Shown in pieces: positions 9,330 to 19,818 of a stretch of 64,000 bases of DNA (its first letter is position 1; the number at the start of each line of letters is the position of its first letter). Source of the DNA: Setoptus koraiensis (lineage: Eukaryota > Arthropoda); NCBI GenBank assembly GCA_048013815.1, contig CM106585.1, positions 12,772,001 through 12,836,000 on the forward strand, written 5' to 3'. The notes below the pieces were generated by a model that worked only from the letters and a program-made list of their open reading frames with translations, was not told where the DNA came from and ran no database searches. The position numbers and the translations under genes were made by a program.

Positions 9330-11471
9330 AATGAATGATTACGGTGACTCTTCTTGTACAGATTTTTTTCCTTTTCCAGCTTTTGGTTACTTTGATTTTA
9401 TTTCATATACCTCCTGAAGGCTTGAACGCATAACGACTTTGTTCAGATTACACTTAAAAATCGTTGGTATCAGTTGATTAACGTTAGACAAGACTATTGA
9501 GCGTATTGCTCGTTATCTCTATATTGTTGAATCGATAAGGTTGTCAATGTGATAAGCTCATAATCCACATGGAGCGCTGTGAGCTGCGTAGATCTAGACT
9601 GGACAGACAGAGGCCCATCAACAGAGCAACACCATTGGACATTTTCTTATCCTAATACTATGCAGATTTTCGTCCTCTATCCTCTTTAGTTAGTTACTAT
9701 GATTTCTTTCCATTTATCATCCGAACGCTTAAACTATAGCGATCGTTATCCTTTTGCACCACTCAGCCGGCTGGCTATGGAACCATAGAGTCTTGCTCAC
9801 TTCAGATTTACACCCTGAACTCTCGCACTATGCTTATGTAGATAATGCACAACTTGTTTCAATTCGATGCACAACAAAAAGGGAGACTGTTTTCTCGTCA
9901 GGCAACGAGATTTCATATTTAATGACGACAATGTTGGTTTGACACCATGTAATGTGCGTTCGCGACCTCATGAATGTGGCGAGTCGATGAGTTGATATTT
10001 ATTTTTTCATGGAGTTAATTAGGTATCTCGAGTTTTCGTGTTCAAAATTTCTTCAAGGAAGAATCAATATGAGCCAGGATATTACTCAGCCCTCGATTTC
10101 ACAATGTTGTCGATTGGTAGAAAAGTGCAAAGCTTCAAATTCACTCTATCTAAACTATGACTAATATTGGGGTACTTAGTTTGAAAATCAACTAATTTAG
10201 ACCAAAAAGATGCTAGAAGAGGAGAACAACTCATTCAAATTGGAAATTTTCCATATACATGTTGGAAAAATTATTATCAATCATTAACTCGCCCGTCAAC
10301 CACTTGTTTGGACGCACAACGCCCATCAACTTTTACATAATTTCCCTGGCAATACTGACAATTTTCACACCATATTCAAACTATACATGGTCGTCTAGAT
10401 CTTCACTTCATATCAAAGATATGAACTAGCATCCAGAGGTTTATTTCAAAGCGGTGAGGCACGAAATTTGAGCCCAAATCAGCAAAAAAGGTGTTTTTTT
10501 TTTCATTTTTGACTCTCTTGGCAACTTTTTATCATCCTCATTTTACTACCGTGATTCAGAACAGATAAAACCGCGTCGAATGATGCTACTTTTGAGTTTG
10601 TGTAACGTAAGGGGTCCAGTGAGAACTTCGTCAAAGCAGACTCAGAAAACGCCACAAGGAAAACGATAAAAGTTTGACAGACGGAGATTGCTCCAGGGTG
10701 TAACGGAAGTGGTACCGGATACGCTCCAAACGAACAATCCGATCTAAAACAAGTGATTTTCGGACACTCCTATGGAAACGATCCTTTTCTGCTGATCTTC
10801 ACTCGAGCTTCAGATATCTGAGAAAGGTGTCGGACCTTCTGTCGACTCTCTCGCACTTGATGTTGAGCCGAAACAAGATGTCGCCCACGATCTGGAAATC
10901 GTTATGATAACAGGTCTGAAGAAGACAAAGAGGGTGCCCAAGAAAACGAAGAAATCTTTGACTGAGCTCGAACTCTAGCCTCTGCTATCTGAAGGTGTTG
11001 GAACTTGTGTCGAGTGGTGACATCGAAACCCACCAAGAGAGCAGAGCCTTTAGTCACTTTTTCTTGTCATATCTAAATGTGTGCTTAACTAATTAAGTAC
11101 TATAGACCTGTTCACCTCATCACGAACTAATCGCTTTTCATGAGGTCTGGGTTTTTCATGTTTCCGAATTCGTTTTAGCGTCTGCGGCTAGGCTCACCAT
11201 CGTAGACGTCGAAATTCACACCAATGACCTATAAGATGGGGCATTTTTCGGCTTTATAGGTATTGCATGTGTAGAAGATGTGTCGGTCGGTCTAGGAGTC
11301 TTGTTTTCTAATGACGAGAGCTGGTTTTACGAATGACGTAATGTATCAATCAAGAATACCGGAAAGCGAAAAGGGTTGATTGCGAGGCATGATGAAACAG
11401 ATAAAAACCAGCAACTGCACGCTGACTTACTATATACATCATTGATTTTATTGTTTCAGTTTTCGTGGCCA
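9330..11471. other. Long intergenic stretch with a gene relic
   Basis: About 2.1 kb lie between the 5' end of the reductase gene and the 3' end of the E-protein gene. Apart from the short E-protein-like relic near 9.74 kb I see no supported gene. A weak coding-like patch near 10,850-10,990 is open for about 46 codons. TTTATT at 11447-11452 is the E-protein gene's likely polyadenylation signal (AATAAA on the minus strand). Confidence 0.5.
9733..9850 (-). pseudogene. Eroded copy of the end of an E-protein (daughterless) exon
   Basis: On the minus strand, about 34 bases here match the end of the first coding exon and donor of the intact E-protein gene (12,020-12,055) with about four to five differences and one small gap. 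The shared part covers the codons of SGTKGKRSR and the exon end. Similarity fades but seems to continue toward 9850, where the bases match the codons around HIHTDSTL. Stops break the frame and no bHLH-coding part is seen beside it. It looks like a partial duplicate of the gene 2.3 kb away that has decayed. Confidence 0.4.
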
Positions 11472-13129
11472 CTACATCGAACCAATACAGCTACAATTAC
11501 CAGCTACATCTTCCGTCTTTTCTTCCTCACGAAGTTTCAAACAAGCTGTTTTTGGATTGAGATTTCTTTCTCTCACAGCTTTTTCAAGTTTGGTGATGAC
11601 ATCAACAGCATCATGGAGGATGTTTAACTTAGTGCGATTTCGTTCAGCACTAGTATGTTGGGCACACATTTTTCCGAGTTCTTTGAAAGCATCATTGATA
11701 TCTCTAACTCTTATTCTAATGGTTCAAGAAAAAATTGTAAATATTTTCAATGAAGAAATCGTTAGTTACTAGATGTAGATTAAAAGAAGTTTTTCAGATT
11801 CTATCCAATTTGAAACGTGCACTTACCTTTCTCTGGCATTGTTTGCTTGACGTCGTTCTTTCTCACGTTCACCACCTTTAGAGCCACCTTCGCCGTCATC
11901 ATCGTCTCCGGAGCTACTACTGTAAAGTGTAATATGATACAAGGGAAAGAATACGAAATTGAGATTAGCTTTAGAAATTATTATTATTGATGAGTGATTG
12001 ATATTAGATCACAAATGATAACTTACTATCGAGATCGTTTTCCTTTTGTACCACTAAGTCCGCTGGGTGTGGAAGGAGCCTCAAGGCTTTCGGGGGCAGC
12101 AGACACTGGCCTTAGAGTACTGTCTGTATGGATATGCATATTATTGGATGTTCCTGCTATTGTTGGCATGGGACCAAAATCATTATTTGGGTGTTGTGTG
12201 AGAGAGGATTGTTCATATACTTCATCTGAACGATTGTAAATTGACCCTTCAGCGTGATTTCTTATTACATCGAGAGCATCATCTATGGAAGTTTGATTTT
12301 GGTGTTCCTGATCATGGCAGCGTCCAACAACTTGATTGTCACTGAGAATATTTGATATTTCTGAAGGGATTGTTGGCTCTTTATTTGTCTGTAAAACAAC
12401 AGCACCCGAGGGTAATAGCTGATGGTTGTTATCTTGGACAGGTGGCACAGTTGATACGAGATGAGTAGTAGCATATGTATAAGCACCTGGATGACTCGGA
12501 TAATCCATAGTGGTCTGAGCTAAACCAATATCATTGGTTGCACCATAGATTGAATTGTCTATTCGTGTGGCTTGGTGAGAGGATGGAGCTGTCATAATGA
12601 CATTATGGTGCATGGGATCGATGTGGACAGTATCAGAAAAATATCCTTGTTGTGCAACTTGATTTGAATGGTGCTGATGATCATGTGACGTTGTGTGTGT
12701 CTGCCCATAGGGATTCATAGTGTTCAACGTGGTCATTGGATCATTTAAATTGATACCTAAATTGATATCTAAATGCAAAGATTGAGCTGCCTGCTGTTGT
12801 TGATGATCATTAGCCCAAACTCCATTGCCTGGTTGTCCGCCACCAAAATTGCATACCAAATTGGGCGCCGGAGAGTGGCCCATAGATGAGCCAGTTGGAT
12901 GATCCATGGGCCCTGTCGTGTAGCCGGGATTGTAAGGCCCTTGTTGTTGTTGCCACATGAGAACTCGCTCATGAGTGGATTGTTGCTTTTGCATTTGAGG
13001 TGGGATTAAATTAGAGGAAGCTTGTTGAGGCTGTTGCTGTTGTGTTTGTTGCTGTTGTTGAGCCATAGATACTGTTGTTGTTTGATTTTGTGCTGGCTGT
13101 GGTGGTGGCTGCTGCTCCTGGACATTCAT
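11472..13129 (-). CDS. da: Daughterless/E12/E47-type bHLH transcription factor
   Basis: Three exons, 12027-13129, 11827-11919 and 11472-11715, join in phases 2 and 2 and encode about 479 residues. E proteins dimerise with tissue-specific bHLH partners, bind E-box DNA in the nucleus and drive neurogenesis, myogenesis and sex determination in insects. The N-terminal 360 residues are Gln/Asn/His/Thr-rich. KGKRSR is followed by an acidic [13 protein letters not shown] linker, then the basic region [18 protein letters not shown], helix 1 [12 protein letters not shown], and helix 2 with [17 protein letters not shown], ending in the E-protein signature [20 protein letters not shown]. Loop and early helix 2 differ from other E proteins. 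The start at 13129 follows an acceptor-like TTTCAACATAG, suggesting an upstream 5' UTR exon; the frame is open to 13231. I do not see the usual N-terminal LDFS activation motif, so an upstream coding exon is possible. Confidence 0.9.
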
Positions 13130-14128
13130 TATAATTATTTCTATGTTGAAATCAGCACAATGTTTCTCTGGGCCCAAATAAAGGAATAAGTTTCTTGGAG
13201 GAAGCTCAAAATACAATAAGACAGAAGACAAGGTAGATAAATCGTTGCTGCTGTTGTTATGTGTGTTAAATTAATAATAATAATATGGCAATAGGGCCAG
13301 GGTGTTGTATTATTCAATTGTTATATTAAATGTTCAATAATTTTATTGCCCGGTTATTTATTGTGAAACTAATAATCTCATTTGATACCGAAAGGGAATG
13401 TTAGCAATTTGTTCATCTCCATTTTTAATGAATGTATGTAATGATTATAATATAAATGTCTGTGAATATCAGACTAATATAGATGATTGTAATGTAATGG
13501 TGTAGTAATGGTGGTGTTAATAATAAATATAATTACAATAAACATAATTGATATAACATACTCGTGCATACAAATTCCGTACTCGCGTATAGTAGCCACA
13601 ATACAATCACACAGATAATCTTAAACACGAACGCACAGTCAAATCAATAGAGGTAGCTATAGTGTTTAGACGCACAAGCACTAACACAAATAGACAGACA
13701 TACCAACGCACAAACGCACACAAGCCATAAGAGGGCCAGGACGAGATTATGAGCAATAGGCTGAGGCTTCCATCCTTCCTTTGTATTATACATTGTGGTT
13801 TGCCTTTGTATAGGCTGATCCAATCAAATGTATTCGCTACAGAACACACTGTGCCGCACACGGGCACAGAACGCACAACAGAGTGCGAGTTCTATGCTTG
13901 TGCCAGGGGTTGTGAGTGCTGACTAGTGTGCGATCAATTTGTTGACCACAGTCGAAATTATGCGCGCTCAAGCACAATCTGTGCTGTCGTAGCGTACGCA
14001 ATTCAAACGCATAAATGCACTGCGGAATTTGTCCCTATAATAATCAGTGCAAATTAATACATTTGATCCGGTCACCCACTACCAGAAACAGGTTCAGCCA
14101 TCATTCACAAGATGGCGCACGAGTAAAA
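13130..14128. other. Upstream region of daughterless
   Basis: No gene is supported in this 1-kb stretch. It probably carries the promoter and 5' UTR exon of the E-protein gene. From about 13,250 to 13,560 it is very AT-rich with TAATAATAAT-like runs, and 13,610-13,740 is rich in CACAAACGCACA-like sequence. Confidence 0.4.
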
Positions 14129-14254
14129 TCCAATACATTGACGAATCAATGTTTTAATTGCATCGGCAAGCTTAGCTTTTTTCCAATCCTTCTGAAGGGA
14201 CACAGTCTACTGTTGGGGCATCTCCAATCTCGATTATTCTATCTCCTGGCTTAG
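14129..14254. repeat. Left copy of a 126-bp direct repeat flanking an assembly gap
   Basis: These 126 bases are identical to 14,757-14,882, immediately beyond the 500-N gap. They carry the last coding codons and stop of the neighbouring VWC-domain gene. Only the two bases touching the gap differ. The simplest reading is that the two contig ends overlap and were not merged, so this copy is not a second gene end. Confidence 0.9.
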
Positions 14255-14256
14255 CC

Positions 14257-14756
14257 NNNNNNNNNNNNNNNNNNNNNNNNNNNNNNNNNNNNNNNNNNNN
14301 NNNNNNNNNNNNNNNNNNNNNNNNNNNNNNNNNNNNNNNNNNNNNNNNNNNNNNNNNNNNNNNNNNNNNNNNNNNNNNNNNNNNNNNNNNNNNNNNNNNN
14401 NNNNNNNNNNNNNNNNNNNNNNNNNNNNNNNNNNNNNNNNNNNNNNNNNNNNNNNNNNNNNNNNNNNNNNNNNNNNNNNNNNNNNNNNNNNNNNNNNNNN
14501 NNNNNNNNNNNNNNNNNNNNNNNNNNNNNNNNNNNNNNNNNNNNNNNNNNNNNNNNNNNNNNNNNNNNNNNNNNNNNNNNNNNNNNNNNNNNNNNNNNNN
14601 NNNNNNNNNNNNNNNNNNNNNNNNNNNNNNNNNNNNNNNNNNNNNNNNNNNNNNNNNNNNNNNNNNNNNNNNNNNNNNNNNNNNNNNNNNNNNNNNNNNN
14701 NNNNNNNNNNNNNNNNNNNNNNNNNNNNNNNNNNNNNNNNNNNNNNNNNNNNNNNN
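14257..14756. other. Assembly gap of exactly 500 N
   Basis: The run of N is exactly 500 long, a placeholder size. Both sides end in the same 126 bp, so the true distance may be zero (an overlap) and the gap may hold no sequence at all. Confidence 0.95.
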
Positions 14757-14882
14757 TCCAATACATTGACGAATCAATGTTTTAATTGCATCGGCAAGCT
14801 TAGCTTTTTTCCAATCCTTCTGAAGGGACACAGTCTACTGTTGGGGCATCTCCAATCTCGATTATTCTATCTCCTGGCTTAG
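14757..14882. repeat. Right copy of the 126-bp direct repeat flanking the gap
   Basis: Identical to 14,129-14,254. This copy continues into the intact 3' coding exon of the VWC-domain gene and should be regarded as the genuine one. Confidence 0.9.
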
Positions 14883-15754
14883 ACTCACCATTCGAGCGCT
14901 CCTCGGAGTAAGGTGGGGGCGGCGGTGGAAGGCCACCGCTAGTCTGATTTTCCTTTGTCTGATAATGAAATTGATCATGGTGTAGTTCTTCTAGGGTGAT
15001 TAGATTATTGACTATTGGAACAAAATTGTGCGATAAACCGCCGCTCATAAGACGGGCGCAAGAATGATCGACAACAATCAATTGTGAATCTCGTCCTTGA
15101 CGAGCTTGGAGATCATTGAGAAGAGATTTAAGTTTTTGTCGACGGAATGTCTGCATAATATACAGTATTACGCTGAAAACTATGAAACATGAGATCAAAG
15201 ATGCAGTCTGACTTAAACTAGCGGTTCGATCGCTATAATCTAGAGATTCAAAATTATTTTGGCCAGTGACAAGCCGATTTCCAGTGCTACACTCAAATTC
15301 GCAACATTTTCCTTCTACTTGCTTAACAGGTGTAGTACAACCAATTAATTTGGGTTGACACAGCTCTGTTGAACAAACGAAGTCAAAGATAATTATTATG
15401 TAAGGATTTGGAATAGGAAATTTGCGCATGAGTTAGAATTGGTAGTTCTAATTAGATGGAAATCACTCATTATCTGGTCTTGTCAATTCATCATCATACT
15501 CCAGATTGATATTCACCTGAAGTGCAGAGATTAGCCTCGCCATAAAGACAAGTACATGTAAAGCAAGGATCGTTTGATATGGAAAATTTATCACCCTCAC
15601 GAATTGTATTATTCTTGAAGTCGAGACAGCCAATTCCAGCTGAGCTTTTGCTTGCGCCCGGTAGATTTTGTGATGTTGGACGGCCGATGTCCCTTCGATA
15701 TACACGGTGGTCCTGATTATTATAAATTAACCTCAATTGGTTACCGCGTTCCAT
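14800..15754 (-). CDS. Single-pass membrane protein with a VWC domain (DGCR2/IDD-like?)
   Basis: Two exons are supported. The 5' one ends with a donor at 15517; the 3' one is 14800-15365. Joined in phase 1 they build one von Willebrand factor C-type cysteine module: GCLDFKNNTIREGDKF, CFTCTCLYGEANLC, SELCQPKLIGC and GKCCEFEC. Next come a spacer of about 30 residues, one membrane helix (LISCFIVFSVILYIMQTF) followed by RRQKLK as a stop-transfer signal, and a cytoplasmic tail with PPPPPPYSEE, a possible WW-domain ligand. Extracellular VWC plus a short tail resembles DGCR2/IDD, but I cannot confirm that. I did not find the signal peptide: ATG 15754 starts an open frame with no hydrophobic leader, and an acceptor-like TAATAATCAG near 15,715 suggests the true first exon lies elsewhere. 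The 5' boundary is therefore uncertain. The stop lies within the duplicated gap-flanking segment. Confidence 0.72.
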
Positions 15755-16138
15755 GGTCGATTTTTATGTGTCCTCTATTGATAAAATTTTGTTTCTGATA
15801 ATATTAAAAATTAATACTTCACGATATTATAGCTGCATTACTATTATTCACAAGCATTCCCATATTACATGTGTTGGGGTTTTTGGACTGCTCTGATGAA
15901 AGGCGTCAAATTTGAATTTACGCTCAATTCTAGGGGAGACATCCCTCCCACCTCCGGCCTGCTGGTCGATTCTGTTCATCTCCACATTGTCTACTGCCTT
16001 CCACCTCCCATTTGGGAGTCTGTCCTCCCGACCTTTTCCGATCACTAGTTGCAAAATGAACAAGTAAAAACATTGAGAAGGTGCAATTTTCTCAATTAAA
16101 ACTATTTTCACATTGAGGCAGTAGCACTAATTATCACA

Positions 16139-16555
16139 ATGGACCCCAAAGATAAGCTCGTCCCTATTACTAGAGAACTGAAGGAAGCGGTGAGGGATCT
16201 GATGCAAGTTAGTGCCACATTGATTGATATAAACAGTCAGATAGATCATGGCATCAAATTAGAACACAGGGATCAACCGGTTAATAAATTTGAGACCACG
16301 ATGGAGGAATTTATTAGTTCGTGTAATGCATTAGAGCTGAACCTTATTACAATACGCGACTGTCTTATCCAGGCACGGTCCAGTCAGCAAAACCTCCCGT
16401 TCACCATGTCTAACCTGAAATTTGATGTTGAATGGTCCGATAGTGATATCACACCACCAGCCAACTCTATTGTCAGTTGGAATGAATACTTGAGCAATGT
16501 CACCAACCAAATAAAGTCAATGAAAGAGATCCAAAGTATGCTCAGCAGGAGGTGA
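16139..16555 (+). CDS. MED29: Mediator complex subunit 29 (Intersex)
   Basis: A single-exon frame of 138 residues. MED29 is a tail-module subunit of Mediator, which links transcription factors to RNA polymerase II; its fly orthologue is Intersex. Visible family features are a helical N-terminal part (ELKEAVRDLMQVSATLIDIN), then VNKFETTMEEFISSCNALEL followed by a Leu-rich helix ending in CLIQARSSQQ, and a C-terminal helix (YLSNVTNQIKSMKEIQSML). Human MED29 has about 200 residues; this one lacks the low-complexity N-terminal extension. The next gene on the left runs the opposite way. Confidence 0.87.
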   Translation: MDPKDKLVPITRELKEAVRDLMQVSATLIDINSQIDHGIKLEHRDQPVNKFETTMEEFISSCNALELNLITIRDCLIQARSSQQNLPFTMSNLKFDVEWSDSDITPPANSIVSWNEYLSNVTNQIKSMKEIQSMLSRR

Positions 16556-17092
16556 CACATAAGATGACGGTGATTATGACAAACTTGAGCCATCCAATTC
16601 TGATTAGAACGCATCGAGGCAAATCGTCCTCAAGAAAGAAAGAAGAAAAACGAGCGCTCTGCCGACATTGATCGCGACGCCTTGACGGACGAAGTTTGGG
16701 GGAACAATAAGAGGAAGAAAGGGTCAGCAACTAAAAGATGGGCACCAGCAAGATCATCACCCAGTCAACCGTCTAGGCTCTCGCTACGACGATGCTTTAA
16801 ATGATTCAAATTCATCTTGGTGATACGACACACACAAACACAATATCAAACAAAAAAACTATTATATATAAATATACCGAGCACCGGGTTTATTATTCAA
16901 GAAATTTCTCGTTGAATCAGATCTTCGCTTGTAACTATCCTCTCTATCATTAAATTATCCTTGATGATGAAATCATCCCTTTTGTAAAAAAACGAATGAA
17001 TTATAAATGTATGTTAATACTCATTTTAATTTACACTCTCTAAGAAATATAAATTACTGTACTACTACAATAATATCATATGTTTGAGGGCA
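16556..17092. other. Convergent spacer, MED29 and TMEM135
   Basis: This stretch should hold the two 3' UTRs. TTTATT at 16889-16894 gives AATAAA on the minus strand for TMEM135. No gene is seen. Confidence 0.4.
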
Positions 17093-18656
17093 TCAATGAG
17101 GCTGGATCATCCAATTGAAGACTATTTCGTGAAATTGTCTCGATAAGTATCTTGGGTCAAGATTTGGAAACCAATCTTCGTAACCGATTGACGCTCCGCT
17201 TCCAAACACATCAAGCACTGAGAAATTGATAAAGAAAAGAAGAGTCGGAGAGAAATGTTAGCCGACTAGCAGTTTTCATATGATTCGAGTTGTAGAAAAG
17301 TCAAATTATCATGTTTAAATTACCCATTCTGTTGACTTGGTGCAGCTTATGATCACTGATTCTATCTATGAACTTCATGTATGATGGTCGAATAAATCTT
17401 GGCTCCAATGCAAATGTATAAAGAAGAACGGAGACAGAGAAAGCATAGATGAGGACCACTGTCGGCTCGACATGTTTCACTTTGCCTTCCTTTGCTGCTT
17501 GAAAGTAGTATTGTTCAAAACATTTCCAAATGACATAAGTAGCAATTGAGGCTCTTGGTGCAAATAACATGGAAAATCCGGCTAGAAAGCCGCTCAATAA
17601 ACAATGCCAGTCCTCATTTTTGTCTGAAAATCTCCTTAATGAACAATTAAGTCCTCTGAGTAGTGAAACAAGTGAACCTAGAAACAGACCAAAGTTTACC
17701 GAGCCTCTGCTCATGAATGCCTTTCGGAATGCTTCACCAGGTCGTTTTAGCAGTGTCCTGTATGAACCGGCTACACCTAATAGTGATTTAATAAGATAAC
17801 CAATGGCAAATCTGGTGACAAATGGCGATATTGTATATTGAGCACAACTTATGTCCTTATGCGGACATGATTGATGTCTTGCGAAGAACAAATTGAATAG
17901 ATATGTGACTTGATTTTGGAAAGATGACACTAGTGTTGGTGCCTTAACTTTCGTCGAAACTTTTTTCGTTTGGTCATCTGGTGATGTAGTAGTGGTTGTG
18001 GTGGTGCTAGTGATGTCCGAGCAGACTTTCTTAGATCTGGATTTAGCCTCAAGTGGACCGACGAAGTATTTGATACCCAAACTGACTGGATCGTGGCCAA
18101 AACCGTTAATTCTATTGAAATAGTATAGTCCAGCTAGACCAATTGAAAAGAGAAACGTCTCCCCATGGGGTATGGGCCGGAGATAGCCCATAGAGCATAA
18201 AAGTTTAAAGGCGAGCTCTGTGGACATGTTCGCCATATAGAAAGCCAACGCAGCCCTCCTGGAGGGCCTCTCAATGAGAATGGCCAGACATGCGGATATA
18301 AAGCCAGGCCAAAATACTTGCACATTGTAGTAATATCTGCTTGCGTTGTTTCTCAATACGCAACTTATAACTATACCTGACATAAAGTGAAAGCCCAAAA
18401 ATGATGTTGATGTGAGTATTGATTTGAATGTTTCAAAGAATGCTTCAAAATCATATTTTCTGGATATTCCCAATTGTGAGAATAAATACAACGACGTGTA
18501 CAATGGTAATGAATTCTTGAATCCAGCCCAGCCAAGCTCCAATGCGGCGCCAGTACAAAATGGCGTCCAGCCGTGGCCAACTTCGTAGCAATTGTAAGGG
18601 AATGACCATTCATAATTCAATAATCTGTTACTGAGTTTGCTCATTACTTGTGACAT
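17093..18656 (-). CDS. TMEM135: Transmembrane protein 135
   Basis: Two exons, 17324-18656 and 17093-17217, join in phase 1 and encode 485 residues (human protein 458). TMEM135 is a multi-pass protein of peroxisomes and mitochondria that affects mitochondrial division and lipid handling. Family landmarks run in order: YNCYEVGHGWTPFC near residue 21, FWPGFISACLAILIERPSRR, LAFYMANMSTELAF, a Ser/Thr-rich insert with a run of Thr, HKDISCAQYTISPFVTRFAIGYLIK, FGLFLGSLVSLLRG, LLSGFLAGFSMLFAPRASIATYV, and RPSYMKF. The small last exon adds VLDVFGSGAS, WFPNLDPRYL and the C-terminus, as in vertebrates. Several hydrophobic helices are evident. A second in-frame ATG at 18644 is an alternative start. No defect is seen. 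Confidence 0.94.
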
Positions 18657-19785
18657 TTTTGGTAATTTTTGAAGTTATCCTCTCTACTCTATTGATATCT
18701 CTTATTGTGATGATGCTGAATTCAATGATGATGATAATCTTGTCAGTTGTAAGACTAGAATTTCTTTTGTCTCTTCTTCATTATGTTCATTGTCGAGTGT
18801 GAAGTTAGAATTTGATTGGGGGCTCTGTCGCGTTCAAGGAAATAATGTTTTATTATTTGCATCTAGTTTATACATAATTGATTCTATCACACTGTGCGGG
18901 TTCTCTATATTGTTTTCAGTTGAGCATACTTTTCAAGGTCTGAAGAATTTTTCTCTTCGACGACGATTATTATTTGCATATCTTGCGAAGAAAACTGGTT
19001 ACTTTCCAATAGCCTTTAAATGAGTTCAATCCATTGATTCAAGTTTGTTGCATGTTGTTGGCGCGCATTGCGTAGCTATTACGAAGCACGATTTGTGTCG
19101 TGCTTGATCAAACCAAACAACTGTTGTCTTGGCGAGGCGTATTACGTCGTCTTTGTCAGCTTAATAGTTGGTATTGCTGATTGTGTGTTATCTGTGGCGG
19201 GTTTAACCCTGGTTGGAATGGAAGCTCTATTAAAGCTACTAAAAACGATACTAATAATACTTGGTTGAAGTGTGATAAAATGAGGCAAATAAATAAGAAT
19301 GGCACGAGGTGAATAGTGAAATAGTTTGGCGTTTGAGGCGCAACAAATTCATCCAACTTTATTACGTGAATTAATTAACGTCTGATCTACTTCAGACAAC
19401 AAAATGCTATGAGCATGATGGTTGTTTGGCGCATAACAACTAAACTGGCCGCAATGATGAATTACTGATCAAGCGAGCGCAGTGAAATATATCTGCATAC
19501 TATATACACAGTTTTTGTTGTTTGCCAGCCCTCTTGCCAGCTCTGGATTTAGTAGCCACCATCGAAGTTGAATAGCGAGATAGCCAAACTATCATCATCA
19601 GGGTCAGTTAGAAATGATACAAGTAGAAGTATAATTTCATACAAGTTAGCTGTTTGATAGTGTAGGAGTAATGGTCTGTACATGTATAAACATTCTTGCC
19701 GGACTTTGGTCGGGGATAATGAAGAAGACCAACCATACTACCTTACCAACAAACTAATATCTAGCCGTATATAACAATATAAATG

Positions 19786-19818
<33 letters not shown>

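Noticed and set aside
14172-14256. Second C-terminal coding end of the VWC gene left of the gap
   Set aside because: It is a base-for-base copy of the segment right of a 500-N placeholder and most likely an assembly overlap.
15848-16111. Minus-strand frame with a hydrophobic start, considered as leader exon of the VWC gene
   Set aside because: Its ATG is only 27 bp from the divergent MED29 ATG, and I found no donor in the phase needed to join the known exon.
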